Made by a program: the position numbers and the translations under genes | The notes under the pieces: model-generated | Told to the model about the DNA's origin: nothing | Database searches by the model: none | The model's input: the letters and a program-made list of their open reading frames with translations, nothing else | In this document: positions 28,748-34,051 of the stretch, one piece after another | Position numbering within the stretch: the stretch's first letter is position 1 | Layout: each line of letters begins with the position of its first letter | Origin: Acidobacteria bacterium RIFCSPLOWO2_02_FULL_67_21 | GTDB lineage: Bacteria; Acidobacteriota; Vicinamibacteria; Vicinamibacterales; UBA2999 | DNA length: 34,051 bases | Direction: 5' to 3' | Assembly: GCA_001767195.1 (NCBI GenBank) | Contig: MEKU01000002.1 | Coordinates: forward strand, 6,900 to 40,950

Positions 28748-29755
28748 ATGCTTTCTGGAATCCCGCTGTTTCCCGAGCAGGCCTCCACCATCGCCCCCGC
28801 GGTGGACAACCTGTATTTCTTCGTCACGGCCGTGACGGCGTTCTTCGCGCTGCTGGTGGTGGTGCTGGTCACCATCTTCGCCATCAAGTACCGCGACAAG
28901 ACAGGCGAGAAGGTGGGCGCTCCGATCACCGGGTCGCTTCCGCTCGAGCTCGGCTGGTCGATCATCCCGTTCTTCATCGCGATGGGGATCTTCGGCTGGG
29001 CGACCGTCGTCTTCTTCGATCTCGTGCGGGCGCCGGATCAGACGCTCGAGATCTACTCCACCGGGAAGCGGTGGATGTGGCGCTTCCAGCACCTCGACGG
29101 CCAGAGCGAGCTCAACGAGCTCCATGTGCCGCTCGGTAGGCCCGTCAAGGTGATCTTCACCTCCGAGGACGTGCTGCACTCGCTGTACGTTCCGGCATTC
29201 CGCGTGAAGGCCGACGCCATTCCCGGCCGGTACAGCTCGATCTGGTTCACGGCGACCCGTGTCGGCGAGTACCACCTCTTCTGCGCCGAGTATTGCGGCA
29301 CCCGGCACTCCGGGATGATCGGCCGCGTCGTCGTGCAGGAGCCGGGCGAGTATCAGGCGTGGCTGAGCGGCGGCGGCGGGCTGTCGATGTCGGCCCGCGG
29401 GGAGCAGCTCTTCCAGCAGCTCGGGTGCGTGGGGTGCCACCTCAATGACGGGTCGGGGCGTGGGCCGTCGCTCGCCGGCAAGTACGGCGCCCAGGAAACG
29501 CTCGCCACGGGCGCCACCGTGAACGTCGACGACAGTTACATCCGCGAATCGATCCTGACGCCACAGCTCAAGCTGGTGGCCGGCTATCAGCCGTTGATGC
29601 CGACGTTCCAGGGCCTCGTGAATGAAGAAGGGCTCATGAGCCTGATCGAGTACATCAAGTCGCTGCCGGGAGCCCGGCCGCCGGCAACCGCGGCGCAGGC
29701 CAGCGCCGCAGCGGTTCCCGCGACGGCTCCGGCCCAGGGCAGCAGTCCAAGGTAA
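28748..29755 (+). CDS. ctaC: cytochrome c oxidase subunit II with fused C-terminal cytochrome c
   Basis: CuA motif CAEYCGTRHSGM; heme site GCVGCHLNDGSGRGPSLAG. Confidence 0.95.
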   Translation: MLSGIPLFPEQASTIAPAVDNLYFFVTAVTAFFALLVVVLVTIFAIKYRDKTGEKVGAPITGSLPLELGWSIIPFFIAMGIFGWATVVFFDLVRAPDQTLEIYSTGKRWMWRFQHLDGQSELNELHVPLGRPVKVIFTSEDVLHSLYVPAFRVKADAIPGRYSSIWFTATRVGEYHLFCAEYCGTRHSGMIGRVVVQEPGEYQAWLSGGGGLSMSARGEQLFQQLGCVGCHLNDGSGRGPSLAGKYGAQETLATGATVNVDDSYIRESILTPQLKLVAGYQPLMPTFQGLVNEEGLMSLIEYIKSLPGARPPATAAQASAAAVPATAPAQGSSPR

Positions 29756-29761
29756 GACCAG

Positions 29762-31367
<1,606 letters not shown>

Positions 31368-31375
<8 letters not shown>

Positions 31376-32093
31376 CGGCCTCGCCGCACGCGCCGATCCG
31401 CACGGGCACGCGCCCGCCTCCGCCACCGGCTCCGGCGCGGCAGGCCATCATCCGGCGCTGCAGCACCACTTTCAGACGCTGGAGCAGCAGCACGAAGTCG
31501 CGACGCTCGGGATGTGGGTGTTCCTCGTCACCGAAGTGATGTTCTTCGGTGGCCTCCTGATGGCGTACCTCCTCTACCGCGTCTGGTACCCGGCGGCCTG
31601 GTCCGAAGGCAGCCTCGAGCTCGACATCCGGCTCGGCGCGTTCAATACGGTCGTCCTGATTGGCAGCAGTCTCACGATGGCCTTTGCCGTGCGCTCCGCG
31701 CAGACGGGCGCCCAGCGGGCCACCGTCCGCTGGCTGATCGTGACGATGATCCTGGGCCTGACGTTCCTGGTCGTGAAGTATTTCGAGTACAAGCACAAGT
31801 GGGACCTGAACCACATTCCCGGCGCGAACTTCCAGTTCGAGGGACCGCACGCGCACCAGGTGGAGATCTTCCTGTCGCTCTATTTCGGCCTGACCGGTCT
31901 GCACGCGCTGCACATGATCATCGGCGTGAGCATCCTGGCCGTGATCACCTGGATGGCGTCGCGCGGGCGCTTCAGCCCTCAGTGGAACACGCCAGTGGAG
32001 ATATCAGGTTTGTACTGGCACTTTGTCGACATTGTCTGGATCTTCCTGTTCCCGCTGCTCTACCTGGTAGACCGGGCGCATCAACTGGGGTAA
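31368..32093 (+). CDS. ctaE: cytochrome c oxidase subunit III
   Basis: Polytopic; [16 protein letters not shown] and [21 protein letters not shown] start overlaps ctaD. Confidence 0.94.
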
Positions 32094-32096
32094 GCC

Positions 32097-32501
32097 ATGG
32101 CAGGGCATGTTTCTCCGAAGCGCGTCTACTACACCATTTTCGGCTCGCTGATGGTGCTGACCGCCATCACGGTGGCGGTGGCGTTCATCAATCTCGGGGC
32201 GCTGAATTTTCCGGTCGCGCTCGGCATTGCGATCGTCAAGGCCACGCTGGTGATCCTCTTCTTCATGCACCTGAAGTACAGCAGCCGCCTGACGAAGCTG
32301 GTCTGCGGAAGCGCGTTCTTCTTCCTGATCGTCCTGTTCGGCTTGACGATGTCCGACTACCTGTCGAGAGGATGGTTCACGGCGCCCGGCGGCACCACCG
32401 CGGCGGGAACGCGGGTCACGATCGAGCCGCCGGCGGAGGCCCCGCCGGGGGCGCCAGCCGAGGGCGCCGAGCCTTCAACACCCGCCCAGCCGGTGCCCTA
32501 G
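32097..32501 (+). CDS. ctaF: cytochrome c oxidase subunit IV-like
   Basis: Small protein, KRVYYTIFGSLMVLTAITVAVAFINLG...ILFFMHLKYSSRL, last gene of the oxidase operon. Confidence 0.88.
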   Translation: MAGHVSPKRVYYTIFGSLMVLTAITVAVAFINLGALNFPVALGIAIVKATLVILFFMHLKYSSRLTKLVCGSAFFFLIVLFGLTMSDYLSRGWFTAPGGTTAAGTRVTIEPPAEAPPGAPAEGAEPSTPAQPVP

Positions 32502-32506
32502 ATCAT

Positions 32507-32692
32507 TTAGAACACCTCGCCGAAATAGCTCCACAGCTTCTCGCGCCCGCGGATGTGCAGCGGGCGCTCGCGCCAGCGCACGGGGTCGATCCGCACGGAT
32601 CGCTCGATGTCGCGCTCGAGATCGGCGCGCAGCCGCCGGGCGAGCTCTCGGTCGAAGACCGCGACGTTGAGCTCGCGGTAAAGTGGTGGCGA
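32507..32692 (-). pseudogene. C-terminal remnant of a phospholipase D/cardiolipin synthase-like protein
   Basis: Own translation, not in the ORF track: YRELNVAVFDRELARRLRADLERDIERSVRIDPVRWRERPLHIRGREKLWSYFGEVF*, resembling PLD-family C-termini; no HxKxxxxD upstream because the CitE-like gene begins there. Confidence 0.55.
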
Positions 32693-33552
32693 TGATCGGC
32701 CCGCTGCGATCGCTGCTGTTCGTTCCCGGAACCCGCGCCGACAGGTTCGAGAAGGCCCTCAGCACCGGCGCCGACGCCGTCGTCTTCGACATGGAGGACA
32801 GCGTCGGGCCTGCGCAGAAAGACCAGGCGCGCGGCGCTATTGCCGAGTTCCTGGCGGCCGGACGGCAAGCGGGGCCTCACCGCCTGATCCGGCTGAATCC
32901 GGTTCACACGGCGTTCGGCACGGCCGATCTCGAGTTCTTTCGCGGCCGTGACGGGTTCGACGGGGTGCTTCTCCCGAAGGTGGATGCGCCTGGAACGCTC
33001 GAAACCGCCGCCCGCGCGCTAGCCACGAGCCGATCCGGAGGCGTGGCCTCGCCCCTGCTGCCGCTGCTCGAATCGCCGCGCGCCGTGCTTCGGGCGCTGG
33101 AGATCGCGTCTGCTGACGCTCCGGTGGCGGCGCTGCTGCTTGGCGCCGAGGATCTGGCTGCCGCGCTCGGTGTGACGCGGACCATGGACGGCGAGGAGCT
33201 CATCCTCGCGCGCGCCCAGATTGCAATGGCGGCCGCGGCCGTCGGCGCCGAGGCCATCGACGCCGTGTTCACCCATCTTGACGACGAAGAAGGGCTGCGG
33301 AGGGACTGCGCCCGCGCCCGCGGTGTCGGGTTCGGGGGAAAGATGGCGATCCATCCGCGCCAGGTCGCCATCATCAACGAGGCCTTTACGCCCTCCGACG
33401 CCGAACTGGACCAGGCGCGGCGGACGATCGAGACCTACGAGGCGGCGCTGGCGGCCGGGCAGGGTGTGACAAGACTGGGCAGCGACATGGTGGAGCTGCC
33501 GATGGTGGTACGCGCCCGCCGGCTCATCGCGCTGGCCGGGCGGCTCCGCTAG
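32692..33552 (+). CDS. CitE-like CoA-ester lyase (HpcH/HpaI aldolase family)
   Basis: RSLLFVPGTRADRFEKALSTGADAVVFDMEDSV; LGAEDLAAALG; GFGGKMAIHPRQVAIINEAFTPS. An alternative GTG start lies at 32683. Confidence 0.93.
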   Translation: MIGPLRSLLFVPGTRADRFEKALSTGADAVVFDMEDSVGPAQKDQARGAIAEFLAAGRQAGPHRLIRLNPVHTAFGTADLEFFRGRDGFDGVLLPKVDAPGTLETAARALATSRSGGVASPLLPLLESPRAVLRALEIASADAPVAALLLGAEDLAAALGVTRTMDGEELILARAQIAMAAAAVGAEAIDAVFTHLDDEEGLRRDCARARGVGFGGKMAIHPRQVAIINEAFTPSDAELDQARRTIETYEAALAAGQGVTRLGSDMVELPMVVRARRLIALAGRLR

Positions 33553-34013
33553 AACCGGACGAGGGTCACGCCGGCGTTGTGCGGATCGAGCTCGAAGCTG
33601 TTCACGACCGGCAGGGTCTTCAGATGCCGGTGCACCGCTTTCCGAATCCGTCCGGAGCCCTTGCCATGGACGATGTCCAGGCGATCGGCGTCGTCGCGCA
33701 GCGCGTGATCGATCGCGTCGACGACGAGGGCGATGGCTGCTTCAACGGTGAGCCCGTGGAGGTCGATCCGCGCCGTCATGGCGGGCGCCGCCGGCTGTTG
33801 CTCCCGCGACGCCTCGGACCGTCCCTCTCGCGATCGGCGTTTGCTGCGCTTCCCCTCAGCCGGAGGCGGCACCGACAGGTCGTCTTCGAGGCACGACACC
33901 GTGACGTTGCCGATGCGCACCCGGTAGTGGCCGCCGCGGCCTGCTTCGACGACGACGCCCCGTTTCTTCCCCAGCGTCGCGACGATGACTTCCGCCCCAA
34001 CGGCCAGCGGCAT
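33549..34013 (-). CDS. Smr domain protein (MutS2 C-terminal-like)
   Basis: IDLHGLTVEAAIALVVDAIDHALRDDADRLDIVHGKGSGRIRKAVHRHL; N-terminal KOW/SH3-like GAEVIVATLGKKRGVVVEAGRGGHYRVRIG. Confidence 0.9.
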   Translation of the reverse strand: MPLAVGAEVIVATLGKKRGVVVEAGRGGHYRVRIGNVTVSCLEDDLSVPPPAEGKRSKRRSREGRSEASREQQPAAPAMTARIDLHGLTVEAAIALVVDAIDHALRDDADRLDIVHGKGSGRIRKAVHRHLKTLPVVNSFELDPHNAGVTLVRF

Positions 34014-34015
34014 TG

Positions 34016-34049
34016 ATGAAGGCCTCCCGTTGTAGCGGCGGGCCTTCAG
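34016..34049. repeat. hairpin-forming inverted repeat at the right edge
   Basis: TGAAGGCC...GGCCTTCA, 8-bp perfect arms about 18 nt apart. Confidence 0.45.
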
Positions 34050-34051
34050 GC

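Overview
High-GC bacterial window; gene content and repeat style suggest Acidobacteriota/Vicinamibacteria-like, which is an inference only. (A) ~1-9.5 kb, minus strand: a BREX-like phage-defence operon, brxA-brxB-brxC-[MNT nucleotidyltransferase-HEPN pair]-pglX-AlbA_2 protein running off the left edge. The BREX genes diverge from an AbiEi-like winged-helix regulator across an AT-rich region with two palindromes. The regulator's partner nucleotidyltransferase looks internally deleted. (B) ~11.2-12.7 kb, minus strand: vapB-vapC with 4-bp overlaps to a periplasmic HMA-like gene and a membrane-protein gene. (C) ~13-15.8 kb: a decay zone with a beta-propeller/DUF11-type pseudogene (frameshift plus Trp-to-stop), a truncated molybdopterin oxidoreductase and a possible PIN-domain scrap. 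(D) 15.8-19.5 kb: double-cupin protein, two tandem paralogous substrate-binding lipoproteins without a transporter, and a zinc-ribbon protein. (E) 19.6-32.5 kb: alternative complex III (actA-F plus one more gene), SCO1 and an A2-type (YSHP motif) cytochrome c oxidase. (F) 32.5-34 kb: a phospholipase-D C-terminal remnant not in the ORF track, a CitE-like lyase and an Smr protein. The most unusual signal is that several short repeat families sit inside coding starts: 7-bp inverted tandem repeats form the start codon/signal-peptide regions of SCO1 and ActE, a CTTCGTG-type repeat forms a lipoprotein signal peptide, and a REP-like palindrome is translated inside PglX.
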